Numbered from the stretch's first letter, positions 13,532 to 27,517 are shown. The stretch is DNA of 64,000 nt from Lucifuga dentata (GCA_014773175.1 VXCM01002817.1:116487-180486); one strand, 5' to 3'. Notes: generated from the letters alone by a model not told the origin. Made by a program: numbers and translations.

Positions 13532-14714
13532 CTCATTAAAATTAATTGTTTGGTAGAATGTTAAAAGTTTTGGCTAAGAGGATTCTGCATTCAATTTGTG
13601 ATTTGGACAGTTTCCAATTTGTCTTTCCGCTTGCCTATTGATTATGATGACACTTTCAACTGCAAAGAGCCGAAGGTGTATTACTCACACCAGGCCTGTC
13701 CTAAACCTCCTTTTTTGTGTATGTGCGTGCACGTTTGTGCATATTTGAGCCACATCACTAGAGCTGAGGGCTGCCTCAGTGGTAATGAATGTCAACAGGC
13801 GTGCGTCAATAAATTAGCCATGTATGTATTTTACCTTATTAATGGTCTCAGAGGCAAATCACAACCTCTTTAATGCATTTCACTTAGTGTAGCTTATGGG
13901 TGCATTTCATAAAACATGGCAGTTTTTTAGACATTTATTCTAGTTGCATATTTATCACCCTCTCTGCTTCCTTTCATGCTCTCTTCTCTGCTTTGCATTC
14001 CCCAGCCTTTCTCTATCTGCCACCTCTCATGCTCTTTTCCATGCTGAAATAACTTCCTGAATTAAATGGATTTGGTCTATGTTTTAATTTGAAAGACTCT
14101 CTTATATATTTAAAGACTTTCTTATATGCTTAATTTTCATAATACAGTCGTAAAATGTGTTGTTTGCCTTGAGAAGCTGGTTAAGGCATTGACCTCTCAT
14201 AAGTTGTACCACTAAATAATCAGAATTGATTGTCTCCATTTACTTTAAATAAAGACTTAAAGACTCAATACTCATTGGAGCAGAGAACTTTCCATTTGCC
14301 TCCACTGACAACATTTCCCTACAAATAAATGTGCATTTTGTTACTTTCTATTACTCATTAATATAACATAAGAGTACTAGATCATTTAAGTGTTTTTGTA
14401 TCATCAATCCAGAAGTTGAAACATGTTAAAACTGTAAAGTGCTCACACATAACACTTGCATAATATCCACAAATTACCTGTATTTTTTTCACAATGTTTG
14501 AAATGCAACGTGTTGAAACTGAATTTTAAATGAACACATAACTTCAGAAATCAGATTTCATACATTGTGTAGAAGGTGGAAGTATTGTAAGCTTGTGTTA
14601 AACACGAACCTTATTTTCTGTGCAAACTGAAAAGTTGGCTCTCTGTAGATTATAGTAATCTTAGTCAATATTTTTAGATTAATATTGAATCAAATGTGAA
14701 AGGGTCACTCACAA
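13532..14714. other. Intergenic, no recognised gene
   Basis: AT-rich sequence. Short open frames have no recognisable domain. Confidence 0.65.
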
Positions 14715-15140
14715 TGACAATCCTACAGAGAATTATGGCCAAACTTTACAGAGCTTATTGTTTTGATTTTATGGCCCACAGATTTCCTGCACAGTTGAAT
14801 CTTAACTACTGGAGTATAAAGGTTCTGTTCAGCACCAAACAACAAAGTTAATCACCAGCAGGTAAAGAAAGTTGAGCGTCGAGCAATACTCATATGTTTC
14901 TCAGGAGTTGGTGGAGACAAAGACAGAGCTAAAAGTAGAGGGAATATTGGACTGAGATTCATCAGGCGGATAAAAGTGTATAAGAGTAAGAATTTTTTTG
15001 CTAAAATATTTACCATAACTTTAACATAACATTAACTTTAAGAGGTGATACGTCAGGGGTGTGTGTGTGTGTGTGTTTGTGTGTGAGCTTGCTCCCACCT
15101 AGTGAAGAAAAAAATGATTCTCGCAGCTTTATGTAGGTCC
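14715..15140 (+). repeat. Dispersed repeat, copy 1 (partner near 40970-41275)
   Basis: Shares CCTACAGAGAATT, GAGTTGRTRGAGAC, GAATATTGGACT, GATAYGTCAGGG and TGCAGCTTTAG-type blocks in the same order with about 40970-41275. Contains a GT tract (15057-15086). Non-coding. Confidence 0.5.
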
Positions 15141-17159
15141 TGTTTTGGAAAGAAAGAAAGAAAGAGGACTGCAAGTCACTTGGCAATTAGCATCAAAACG
15201 TGTGAGTGGAGTGGAACGTGAAAATCCTGCTCTCCTCTTTCTACTCCACAGAAATTTTACTCACCACTCAATGAAACTACACACTGTGAAATTCAAAACA
15301 CAACTGTATTATGTTTTCCCAGTTTAACCCTGATGTGCTTTTGGTTTTCTAAATATACCTGTAGCTCTCAATCAACTCATAATGGCATATATATATGAAT
15401 ACTAATACATACATATATATGAATACTAATACATTTAACTGACATGGTTTCAGCCAAGTCCCAAAAGTTCCAGAGCCACAGTCTTAGTCCGCTCCGAGCA
15501 TGCTCCAGTAAAATCCAGCCTGTTCCACTCCCTGCTGTGCTAACATGCTCTGATTTGCTTGAACACTTACAGAAATCAGGGCTGAACATACCTGGAAACT
15601 CATATTTTGCCAAGAATAATCTAAGGAAAGACATCACAGCACTGTACCATACACGCTGTTTGACACTAAATGATGATGACACCTCAGCACCACGGATGTT
15701 GCCAAATAAAGGATCATTTAAGTATTGACGTTGATCAAAGTGAAAGTGTTCCTATTTTATATGGATCTTACGTATTTAAATAATTTACCTCTTCTCTCTC
15801 TCTCTCTCTTTTAGAGGTGCTCTCTCCTTCGTTCCCTCCCTCTGCTCTACTCCCTCTCCTCCCCCAGAGCCTGAAGGTCAGCTCCTGGTGAGTGATCTCC
15901 CATTCTGCTGAGTCCACCAAACACAAAAGCAGAGCGGCGCTGCGACCCGGCCGGCCACTGACATCCATAAACCAAACCCAGAATGACAGGTGTCGCTGGG
16001 TCCCCTCTGCCTCCCCTCTTCACACGTTTTTCCTTCTTCCCTTTCTTCTCTCCTTTTTTCCCCCACCATGCATCCCCTCCTCTCTCATTCTGTGTTGATT
16101 TATGGTTTATTGTTCCTTGTCGTGTTTCAAGGTCGCTGCTAACGTGGGCCAAACTAGGCCCGGGGGGGGGGGGNGGGGGGGGGGGAGTGTCTTTCAGCAT
16201 ACCTGCCAGGGAGCCACCAGCTCCACATCAGATCTCCTTCTGCCAGGGAAAAGGCTAAATTGGGGCCAGGGGTCCCACTGAGTCTCCCCACATCCTCCCA
16301 CCATGGTTCATGAACTACATCTTCAGCCTAAGAGGTTGTGCTAATCAATACAGGTACTGTCATAGGTCACTATCAGCGCTTCACCCTTGAAAACCAAACA
16401 AAGGAGACATTTACCGTTCCCTCTTGCTCTTGCCAGACACTTATATTCAGATACACAAACATTCTCCATAATCCTCTCTTTAGCTGTTTTCTGTTTTTTC
16501 CATTTCATTTCCTTATTTTGTATTAGGGTTAATTGCCCAGCAGACAGAGAAAATAGAGGGAGAAAAAGAGCATTTAAAAAAAAAAAAAACNAAAAAAAAA
16601 AAAACACGCTCACTGCAGCAGACATGGTTCCTCCCTGAACTGTAGTCAATGCAAAAAAGCTCCATCATGGGGCTCCCAAGGGAATCTCAGACATCTAAAT
16701 AGAAATTAGCAGGACACTACCCAGCAGTATACTGTAGATCTCTCTAGTGGAGTCGGCAGTGGGGGCTGAGGGGTGGTGGGGGGAGGGGGACAACAGTTAA
16801 GAAGAGGGGAAAACCTGGGCTTAATTAGCTTGCAATTTACCTTTACTGTGTGTGTATGTGTGTATGCGCAAAAGATAGTCGTTTCCTGGTTGACTCTGAA
16901 TCTCCCTACTGCTAAATGGAACGTGTCAGAGCATTAACATTCATGATGAGCGTGGAGAGAGAGGGGTGCGTAGAGGGAGGGGATGGTCTTTATGTACTCA
17001 TTTGTGTTTGTGTGCGTATGTGTGATGCGTGTGCATGTCAGACTCACCACCCGACCATGTGTGCAAATGTGCATTACAGGCTTGCATCAGTGCACGAAGC
17101 TGTCATTATGACTTTAATAGAGTGTCAGAGTGTGTGTACGCTTATGCAAGCTCATGAGA

Positions 17160-17200
<41 letters not shown>

Positions 17201-17635
17201 NCTTGACTTTTTAACCAGACACATTACATCTGTAAGGTCCACAGTGAACTTTCCAATAAGACATGAGTGGTTTCTAAGTTGTAAGTAATTGGTTTATTAA
17301 TGTTATTAAATCATTTATCAATGCTTTATTGAACAGCTGTAAGCAATTCTTAACTTTTGGGTTCCCAGGTTGTGAACAATCCCTTTGGCTGGTGTATATT
17401 CTCTTCCAGCATAACGTGCTTTGAAACCCATTCGCATTTACAGCAGCAGGTGTAATGTATTATTGCGTGAAGGAGGAGACGGACAAGAACAAGAACCATT
17501 TGTAAAATTTCTAACTGCAGACATGATGGCATTGTGTAAAGGTTTATTTTCTAATCTATTAATGGATGTTTTGTTATGTTTAATAAAAATTTCAAATGTT
17601 AAATTCAAAACGACTGTTCTGTTCCTTCTACTGTT
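15141..17635. other. Intergenic with low-complexity tracts
   Basis: Holds a 29-base tandem pair (about 15387-15435), a G run broken by N (16162-16185, N at 16174), an A run broken by N (N at 16591) and a GT tract ending in N (17163-17201). The 94-residue frame at 15444-15728 has no recognised domain. Confidence 0.6.
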
Positions 17636-17815
17636 AGCAGGTGAAACATTGAATTTTAAGTGGGTGTATCACCTGAACATTTAATTTCGAAAGACTAGTG
17701 GATTTGGCTAAATAACAGGAAAACTAAAATACAGTTTGTTTTGAAAATGGTTGTCAGTGTATTTATTGGGCTTAAACATGCACAATTGCCAGTATTGTCC
17801 AATAGACATAATCAT
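17636..17815 (+). repeat. Dispersed repeat, copy 1 (partner in gata5 intron 1)
   Basis: Begins AGCAGGTGAAACATTGAATT and includes GGATTTGGC, AACTAAAATA and GTATTTATTGGGCTT. The same order is seen at 54922-55105 in the same orientation. Non-coding. Confidence 0.6.
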
Positions 17816-18722
17816 ATCATCAAAGTGGAAACCCAAATGTCAAGAGGGGGACATTTTTACGCTGAAGTCCACTTTGATGTGAAGATTATGGCAGTAGGAT
17901 TAATTGATGTTCAGTTTGGTGAACCACAGGGTGCTTTGCTCTGCAGTCTGCTGTTGCCATCTGCGTATCAGGCCATGCTATGATGCCTGAACTCTGTACA
18001 GAATGTTACTGTACAGCTGCTAGCCTGGGAAGGCTTTTGAAAGTTTGCCAAGGACTGTGTTTTATATTCCTTTACCTTCAGCCAGTTTGTCCCATCGAAT
18101 GCAAGTCTGTGCTGGCAAAACAAGGGGTGGAAATTAAAAGCAGCTATGAAATACATTTAAAGCAGCTTATTTTTCTAAACCTCTCAGAAAATTAGCTTGT
18201 TCAGGAGAATGAAATGTTCAGAGTATTGAACCCTAGGGACTGTCAAGCTATGGTTTATTGAAAGTAGGAAAAATGCATGCACTTGCATCCTGAAATGCTC
18301 AGTTCAGAATTCTAATTTGCAGTTCAGCTGCTTATGTTTGCATTCATCAAGAAATGACTGATGCTCAGTAAAGAGCATTCTCAATTAATAGCACAGCCTT
18401 CTGATATAAAATAAGGCTGGCGTTGGTGGGGAGAGATTGATAATCCCACTGATCCTCACAGTTCTAGATGAAGTGGAGGGGTCAGCGACTCCCTCCTCTC
18501 TCACTTTTTCACACACATATACACAAACACTCTCACACAACACACACACACACTAAACTGTGTGTTTGCCTGGTGACCATACCCAATCTCTCTGACGGGC
18601 CTTGATCTGTAAGAATCAATGTCTCAAGCCAAGAGCCAGGGAAAAGAGGCTGCCTTAGCTGGAGTCAGCATTCTGTCTCTCTCCCTCTCTCTCTCTCTCT
18701 GTCTGTTCCCTCACATGCTCAC

Positions 18723-18755
<33 letters not shown>

Positions 18756-20787
18756 CGTCATAAAATCAGATCTCCTTTGGATATGCTTTAGTGATCAGAG
18801 GGAAACCATGCCCCGTTCACCTACGTGATTAGTTACAGTCTCCCTCTACTGGAACTGAAGCCTTACTGCAGGAGCCAGGTAATACTCCAAGATTACCTGG
18901 CTCTTTGATTTATTGATCGTTAATGGTAACTTAACATATAAATTAGTACTTTCCATACTATATGTACATACAGGAAACACAGGATAAAGAGAAAGAGAGA
19001 TGCAGGATGAATTCAGATAGGGTTTTGACAAATTTGATATGTAGAATGAAATTTAAATGAATGGAGAAACATGAATGAGACCTATAATGATCATAAAACA
19101 GAAAGAAGAGACCCTAAAGACAAATACAAACAAAAGTCAGATTTTAAACCATGAGAAGGACTTGACATGTACCCTGACCATCCTGAGCTTGACACCACGT
19201 TTGTATTTTTAACCTGTACGGAGCTGCTTATCCTGTCATGTCAGGTTTCCATGTTCATGATAGATGTCTCGTCTTCCTCTGGCTCCAGGCATGGAGCCGA
19301 GGCTCAGCGGAATTCCTGTGTTGGTATTCTGAAGTCCTTTTTCAACTACATATCCATTTTCCCTCTACACCCATCTATCCCCCCCTTACCTGTCTATGGA
19401 AGCCTCCATCCATCCCCATTACCCCCCTAATGTGGCAGATACCTGCCCACGCCTCTCCAAGGAGGGGAGAGGAGAGGCCAGAGTCCCATAGCAAAGCTGC
19501 CAAGCCTGGGATCTCACATAGCCTGAGGTGAAGATTTTTCTCTATGATTGAGTGAGAGAGGGACTTGTTGTGTCTTCAGATTGGAGGGTTGAACGTGCGC
19601 CAAACAGGGCTGAACGATTTCAGGGAAAAGACCTAACTGTGGCATTTCTGAGCAAAGTTGTGATTGCAAGTTGAATTGTGATAATTTTCTATTAATTAAA
19701 CACCAGGCCTGTATTAGTGGTATAGTATCAGACATCTACCAAACATATTTAAAATTTCACATGATTCGTACATGATCAAAATCAAATGAACAGTTTCGGG
19801 TGAAGGGTGAACTGGGGCAAAAAACTGCCTGGGACTTTTGTATTGGACCAATTCTAAAGTGGCCCACTGGGAAAACGCTCAATACTCAAAATGTCCAGCC
19901 CGCTTCTGATCTCAGGATCTTTCTACATTTTAATTATTGGAAACATGTAAAGTTTGTCTTATTAAGTGTATTTTAAACATTATCAAATCTGCAACTTGAT
20001 TCTCATAAGTACATATTCAGGAACTTCGGCCTTTGCATGTGGTGGACGAGGGACAGCGAATCAAACCTCATTATTTTCACATATCAAGTGAGTTATGGAT
20101 AATACTAAAAAAAGAATCCATACACACTAAAAGAAACTGCATGTGACTCATTTATATGGACATCACCTATGCAAATGAGTTTGTTCTCTAAGTTTGACCT
20201 TGAATAAATTGGCTTCACAAGAACCCGTTTACTGTTTGGCGGTCTTGTACTTTGCCTGTTTCCACCTCCCACAGCAAGGACATGGTGCTAGATTTTGGGA
20301 GACACTGTACAAATCCGTAATATTAGCAAAAACAAATTCTTTTAGCTTATCTTACAACACAGTCAGATGTTAATGTCAATAATAGACGCCAATTCAAACA
20401 TTTCAAGGATCACAATTTTCATTTGGTTGCACTTACAAAATTCAAGTCAAGAACGGTTTGCAATTTTTATCATTAGCTGCAGGTTTTGACCATTTTGATG
20501 CTAAGAAATATTAACATTACCTGCCATTTGTGGCCATTTCAAGCCAAATTAAAAAAACAAAAAAAAAAAAAAAAAAAAAAACCAAAATTTAAGACAGCAT
20601 TAATAAATGACAAAAATTATGATCAAATGTCAGTATCACTAACTGCTAATTTGGCCATTGAAGACTCACAAGTTAATATAAGTTTGACAGTTAACAATGC
20701 AGGTATGTATACTAGTATAAAGAACAACTTACATCAAGATCATTTCTCCACAGATGATTCTGGCACAGGCGATACATTCCCAGAAAT
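17816..20787. other. Intergenic, no recognised gene
   Basis: Contains CT and CA tracts (about 18675-18753), and an A run near 20561-20580. No coding region supported. Confidence 0.6.
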
Positions 20788-20935
20788 TTGTCCACGATAA
20801 ATGCATGAAATTCGTCCAAGATGAATGCAAGAAATTTCTCCATAAAATGCAAAAAGCATTGCAGCGTGTTGACAAATTCGTTTACTATATGAAATTCATC
20901 CATGAAATGAAATTCATCCATGATATAAAATAAAT
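20788..20935. repeat. Imperfect minisatellite (GAAATTCATCCATGA-type unit)
   Basis: Several diverged copies of a unit resembling GAAATTCRTCCATGAWR. The last two (about 20890-20925) are nearly identical. The minus-strand MDEFH-rich frame is a by-product. Confidence 0.6.
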
Positions 20936-20959
20936 GTAAGAGAAAAACACACCCAAAGG

Positions 20960-22187
20960 GAAAAATATGCCAAATAATGTGAAAATTTCAGATTACATAG
21001 AAAAGTTCAGCACATAAGCATATTCAGTAAAATATGTAGCATTGCATATTGTAGCATCCACATCAATATGCAAACATCCACAGAGCACCAACAAGCTGAC
21101 TCACACGTTAACATGCATGCTGATATTTGAGATGAAACAAAGTGCAATAATCTGAAGCTTTTCCACACAGCAACTTAGGCACATCTGCTATCGTTTCAGT
21201 TCAATGGTTAACTGACAAGAGACTTAACGGAAAACAGCTACCTCAGTTCATCAAAATGCCACAGAGCAGCAACCAACTCATTTGCAAATTCAAATGTGTG
21301 TAGCACAGCATAGAGTAAAATACGCAGCAACAGAACAAATGTGCAGTTTAAGTAAAAAAGAGATTGTTCTTACCTTTCTTGTTTTCTTTCTGGTCATGTA
21401 CGGGCGATTTGAAGTTGTAGTTCCTGGTTCCATCAGGAGAATGTGTGAGTTTTAGCAGTAACAATCAACAGAAGTGTGGCAATATTGTCGTGGCTGATAA
21501 GGGTTAGTGGGAAAATGCGTTACCTAGAGGCAAGCTTCTGAACACGGGGAACGGTTTATTCACTAAAAATGGAAATAGCCACCAAACAAGCTTAACTAGT
21601 GAACACACACAGGGCAAAGTGTCATGCTGAACACATAGTTTGCACAGTTTGCATAATACTCCAAAAATGTGATCTTTTCCAACCTGTTATTCATGGTAAG
21701 AACACACAGAACAAGGCAGAATGAACACTGCAATATTTTGTTATCTATGTAACATCCCTCAATGAGTTTAAAAACACAAAACAGTTACCCACGTACAGCT
21801 GAATACAACGAATGCTACATTACACACTTTAATAATGTAGTGAAGTGTGTATTGTAGCATTTGTTGCATTCACCCTGCTTAACTACATGCTAACAGCTGT
21901 AGAGCACCGCCAACCTCAATGAGCTTGTTAACAGGTGAGCATGCACGTTATCAACCAAGACAAAAAAAACATATGAACCAATGTCTGATCCTTTTCACAC
22001 TCAAAATCTCAAACACATGCCAAGCAACCACTAAAGCAACTCATTTGCAATATTCAAGTGTGTGTAACACAGCACAGATACACAGCAACACAGCACATGT
22101 GCAGCTTCAATTTTTTAAAACTTGCTCTTACCTTTTCTCATCTTCTTTCTGGCCCTGTGCTGATGATTTCCAACTGTAATTGCGGTG

Positions 22188-22219
<32 letters not shown>

Positions 22220-23110
22220 TTCAGCAGCAACACTCACCAGTTTNGGCCCTGTGCTGATGATTTCCAACTGTAATTGCGGTGGTGTGTGTGTGTGTGTGTG
22301 TGTGTGTGCGCTTCAGCAGCAACACTCACCAGTTTAAAAATCATTCAGCAGGAAGCAATGTAACAAGCATACAGACCAGCAACACAACACTGCAATATTG
22401 AAGCGTGGAGCACAGCATAAAATAACATTCACATGCCAGGAGAGAGAGAGAGAGAAAGTGTGTGTGTGTGTATGTGTGTACTTTAGCAGCAACACTTGAC
22501 ACTTTCAAAACCATTCAGCAGGAAGCAGTGTAACAATCATATGGAACAACACAACAATGCAATATCAAAGTGTGTAGGACAGCATAAAATAACAGTTACA
22601 TACCAGGAGAGAGAGAGATATGTATGTGCATTTGTGCGTGTGCATTTGTGTGTACATAGCATTTTAAAAAATTAATTCAACATAAAGCATTTTAGGTACT
22701 GACAGACTAACACATCAGTGGCAACAATAAAGTGTGTAGTGAAGCATTTGTTGCATTCACTCTGCTAAAGTACCTGCTAACCCACAAATAGCAGCAACTG
22801 CTAACACCAACCACAGAACACCAACATATTTGCTAACAGGTTAGCATGCATGTTAACAACCAAGATGAAATCACATGAATCAAAGATTTCACACAACAAA
22901 CAACCATGAACTGAATAAAGTCAGAACTGAAAGCAGTGATTTCAGAGTTCAACAAACAAAACAACACTGTTAGCATCAACTCCAACCAACAGCAACTAGC
23001 CTGCTAAAACATGCTAATGCTAGTGAGAGCACACGTAGCATCAAAGTAAAGCATGGATCCTACCTGCTCAGGTGATCCAGTGTGAGTGAAGAAACGCAGC
23101 TGCGTATCCA
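20960..23110. repeat. Complex block of long imperfect tandem repeats
   Basis: Recurring blocks include GTTARCATGCATG with CAACCAAGA, CAACTCATTTGCAA followed by GTGTGTARCACAGCA, TTCTTTCTGG with TGATTT, and TTYAGCAGCAACACT. A local pair of about 165-base units lies at about 22325-22620 (CATTCAGCAGGAAGCA). Includes an N-linked duplication (22151-22335, N at 22244) with GT tracts. Probably the internal part of an expanded mobile element. No coding region. Confidence 0.6.
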
Positions 23111-23650
23111 GGTTGTATTTATAGGGTCTGGTTTCACCATGATTGATTGAGGGAAGGTGAAGCATATTTCTATTTTGAAGAAAACATTTTCCCTAAAACT
23201 ACAGGCCACAAATGACTAACTAAATAGATTGCCATTTATATATGTTTTCAGAGTGTTCAGAGTTGTATATGCATATATTTGACCAAGTTTATTTGTGTAT
23301 GTATATGCTGAGGTCCCTCTCTGTTGGTTTAGTCCACAAGTCAATCCCATGATAAAGTCCAGGCCTGTGGAAGGGGCGGAGCCTGTGAATATGAGACTGT
23401 GTGGAAGAAGCAGAAAGTTCATTCAAGTAGAGCTTTGGAACCAAAACATTAAAATGAACTCCACTCCGCAGATGATGGCGCAATCTTGAAAAAGGGAACA
23501 ATTTCACATGTAATTGCAAATATTCACAAAGTAATAATCAGTATAGAGAAGTGACTGAATGACTGGAGATTCTCAGTGTCACAAGTACAGCTTAATTGAT
23601 TGCAAAATAATTTACCATGAATGGGATGTAGGAAATAAAAATTTCAATGA
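22690..23650 (+). repeat. Long dispersed repeat, copy A (inverted partner at 37540-38420)
   Basis: The reverse complement of this segment matches 37540-38420 in order along nearly its whole length. Examples are GCATGCATGTTAACAA with TGTTAACATGCATGC, and GGAAATAAAAA with TTTTTATTTC-type pieces. It contains a GGGGCGGAGCCTGTGAATATG block that corresponds to a GGGGCGGGGCTTGGGAATGTG block in the partner, on the same strand relative to the window, so that part may be locally palindromic or independently similar. Confidence 0.55.
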
Positions 23651-25050
23651 AGGTTTATCTCCACCTTAATCTGTGTATTTGCGTGTCGCTCATAATTGAG
23701 GTGGAGGTGATCCGGATCACATTCTGGATCCAGGATCCACAAGAAGTTATTTAAGCTATAAAATCCTTGGCTCTTGATGTTTTCTGCACTAAACCACAAG
23801 CTCTGTTTTCTGTTTTCTTCATTAAATCCAAAATTTCAATGAAGATGACTAATAATTAGCTGGGGGGGGGGGGGGGGGGNGGGGGTGCAAAAATCACCTG
23901 GGATCATATTTGACTGTTTGTGACATATGTAGACAGAGGGAATAAAAATCCACTTTCCAAAGAGACTCATTAAATAAGATCTAACCAAACACAATTAAGC
24001 TAAAAACATTCTTTTTTTTTCGGTATGTCACTTCGATTTCATTTGACTCAACTCAGTTCAGTTTAATTGAAGTCCTCCCTGTTGAACTCAATTTAATCCA
24101 GCTCAATATTGCTCCCATCAGAACATCAGTGTGATAAGAGAACACAGGGAGAGGAGAGTCCTTAGCAAGCAAAGGCATAGGTATAAATACAGTCTGTGAT
24201 GCTTTACTTTATTTGTTTTATAACGAAGCAGCAATCTAATCTAATAAGTGATTTGGTACACTGTACTGCCACATCCTTTAACCCAGACACCAGCATCAGC
24301 AATAAAAGGAACGATTTATGATGAAGGGAAGACAGAGGCATTACAGAGATGTGTGAGTTGGTGTCTCAGTTTGAGGGAGGAGCTGATGGCAGTATGAGTG
24401 GTAACATCTAGAGGGGTGAGGTGTGGCTTTGGGGGGAGAGAGGGAGAGAAGGAAGATGGGAAGGAAAGAGGAGTGGAAAAACACTTAGAGAGATTAAACA
24501 CGGTGAGATGAGTGAGTAAGGACTCTGTTTTTATGTGCATGTGTCTGCAAATGTGCTGGTGTGTGTGTGTGTGTGTGCCTGTAGCAGCGGGACAGACAGG
24601 GTTTTGGAACTGTTTCAGGTGCTGCTTGGCAATCCATTATGGATTAGTGGTAGGTCGGCCCTGTTTTTATTACATATGGAATCTATCATTAATGGACATC
24701 TAGAGGACTTCATAGGTATTCAATGAGAAAGACATCACTCCACTGTCAGCACTAACACTGTTTGCCTCAGTGCTGCTCAGTGTTCTGGAACCAGGAAACG
24801 GTGTTAAACTACTATTATTGGGACAAGAGTGATACTAGGCCTGGATTATTCCATTCATCACATGATGACATCAGTGGGAACACACATTAATCTACCAGCA
24901 TGGCTGGAATTAATAGGAGTGTGTGCATGTATGCATATGAGTAGACCAGTTTTAGCCTATGACAGGAAAGGCTGTGTGCTGAATTAACAGTGAAATGAGC
25001 AAAATCTCTCATTTTTTGATTTAGTATTTACAGAGCCTGGAGGAGGGAGT
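23651..25050. other. Intergenic with short repeat pieces
   Basis: 23700-23850 has a GATCCGGATCAC...GGATCCAGGATCC stretch like the dispersed GATCCAGAT family. A G run with N ends at 23880-23885. 24590-24720 is more complex AT/GC sequence. No gene. Confidence 0.55.
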
Positions 25051-25382
25051 GTTTTACCAATTTGTTCCCTCATTTTAAGGTAAATCGTAAATTTTACCAA
25101 TTCAGTCCCTCAGTTTGATTAATTCCTTCACCTTTTATGTGTGTAGTGATAAGCATCTGTGGCTATTTGATTGAGTTTTATTTTAGGTTGGAAAATGAGT
25201 TACAGATAATTCTCAAAAGCAAGGAATCGTTATTAGTGAGAGATTCTTAAATCAAATATTGAGAATCAGGGGAGCCTGTTTCACAAGGAGGAGCAAGAGT
25301 AATATAAAAAGAGAAAGAAAAAAGAATGAACTAGTGAAACATGGCCACATTTAAATAAAATGAGGGAACAAATTGGTAAAAC
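25051..25382. mobile_element. 332-base foldback/MITE-like element with perfect 27-base inverted ends
   Basis: 25051-25077 (GTTTTACCAATTTGTTCCCT..., 27 bases) is the exact reverse complement of 25356-25382. A decayed extra copy of the left end lies at about 25094-25120. The interior is AT-rich and non-coding. No convincing target duplication is visible, so the superfamily is not assigned. Confidence 0.7.
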
Positions 25383-26855
25383 GTTGTTTGCTGAATACAC
25401 ATGACTCGTTGCTTAATCAGCTTATGAGAGGAAGTACACCAGATGAAGAAATGAAATTGAAGTTAAATCTCTGACCTTTGGTGCATGAGTACTGATAGAT
25501 CGATGTAAGCTGATGGAACGTTCACATGCTTGAGTAAATCAACTTACAATAGTAAATTTCTAGTCAGAGCAAGTCTAGACTCTGAGTTTAGCAATGTCAA
25601 TTTATGCTGATTTCAATCTGCTTTTCACATGATATTTGTCTTAATCTCAGTTCAGGGTTCTGTAGAAAGGGGATAAGGGGAAAAGAAAAGAAGAGAAGAC
25701 AGTGTGAAGACTCTGATTCACATCATCACCCAGTTCAAGAGGAGAAAGACAGTGGAAGTGTATGTGAGGAACCTCTGGTTGAAGTCCTTATTATTCAGTC
25801 GTGGGAAGAAGAATAAAAAGATGAGTAGGCTTGGAAGAGCTTATCGATCACAGTTAGATTGAGGCAAAGCAGGGCTAAAAACTATTACAGAATACCATCA
25901 GGCTGTTTAAAAGAATGGTGTTGGCTAAAGTTTATCATGGCACATTGTTCCCTTTGAGGCTATTGCAGTTTGTGACAAGTCATATACAGAGGACCTAGAG
26001 GTTTTTCAATTATTCCAACCAATTTGGAATAATGTAACTGTGACCCGAAGCTGTTTACGATGAAACCGTTATTACAGGAGAAAGACGGAGTGCAGACGGA
26101 GGCAAAATGCAGAGCAGTGTGGGTTTTTTTACCCTTGAATTGCCCTAATTATACAGAGCATTGATTTTACAATGCATCCATGGATTGATTAGAAGAGTCC
26201 TGCACCTCCACTAAGGAAGGAGGGCTTTACTCTCTGGTCTCCTTCTTTCTACTCTGCACCCTTCTCATCCTCTACTGTCTTCTCCTTAAAATGCAGCCTT
26301 TCCTTTCCTTTCCTTGCCTTGCCTTTCCTTGCCTTTCCTTTACTTCCTGATTGCACAATTACTCCCAAATTAACACCTCCAAAATCTGCCACCTCCTACT
26401 TGTATTTTACCACTTCCACTCTTGTTTTCTCACTCTCCCAGTTTCCTCTCTTTTCCATATGACCCTTCCATCTTTTACCTCCTCCTCTCCTTGTCTCCCT
26501 ATAGTGCAATAAGGTGTTCCTGTCAGATAGGAGGGAGGGCAGAAGAGAACCAATATATAATGAAAGACAGAAATGCCGAGATGATGATGTTTATCTTATA
26601 ATGAAGAGATGAATATAGAGGTACCCAGTCAGAGTAAAGGGATCAATCGCTGTGGGCAACGGGGGAAACGGGGGAAAAATAGTGGAGCAGGAATGGAGAG
26701 AGACGAATGTGTTTAAAAATCAATTACACAGTAAATATGACACAAGTCAGCAACGACGCCCTCGGGGGAACCCAGGAAATATGTTCCTGCCTGCGCGTCC
26801 GTAAATCTGCTCTCCCTACAAATGAATTACTAATTTTATGTACAGGAGAAGAAGG
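25383..26855. other. Intergenic; one weak orphan open frame
   Basis: A charged, acidic frame (about 25650-25816) follows a plausible acceptor but has no recognised domain. A CCTTTCCTTG-type pyrimidine repeat lies at 26290-26345. 26620-26830 has higher complexity. No gene supported. Confidence 0.5.
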
Positions 26856-26988
26856 GGGAAAAAAAACAGGAAAACCCACCCTGTGTGTGTGAGTGTGTGT
26901 GTGTGTGCTGCTTATGTACACNGGGAAAAAAAACAGGAAAACCCACCCTGTGTGTGTGAGTGTGTGTGTGTGTGCTGCTTATGTACAC
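26856..26988. other. N-linked duplication (assembly artefact)
   Basis: 26856-26921 equals 26923-26988, with one N at 26922. Contains GT tracts. Confidence 0.85.
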
Positions 26989-27517
26989 AAGCTATAACTC
27001 CCAAGGGAGAGCATTATTAATTGATGGAGCAGAGTGAAGGGAGTTTTTTTTTGTTTTTTTTTTTTTTTCTGCTGAGAGAGAAGAGGAAAGAGTGGAGCGC
27101 AGACCCAGTGTTACCTCTGATCTTTGGGAGTGTCAGCAGGTCGGCAAGCCAAAGGAAAATACTGCAGCAGCCGGCGCTTTGAACCAGCCTCAAAGACTGA
27201 ACTGAGGAGTCTGGGAGAAAGCAATGAGAGGACAAAGAGAGGAAGAGAGGAAGGTGAGGGATACCTGTCAAGAGGATGATTTGATTGGAAAAAGAGAGTG
27301 TAAGGGGAGAAATATAGACTGAAACAGAGGGATGACTATGGACTGAAGCACCAAAGACAAGAAAATCAAGAGATGATGAGACAGCAGTCAGTATTAAACT
27401 CTCAGACCAGTGATGTAAACGCAGGTCAGACATTTATATGCATCCCAAATCCTAATTTAGAGTATAAAATAAAAGCAGATCATGCTCGTTATTCCAAACA
27501 ACAAGGCGCTACAATAG

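Noticed and set aside
15444..15728. 94-residue + strand frame
   Set aside because: No domain, no convincing splice or promoter context; antisense frame equally long.
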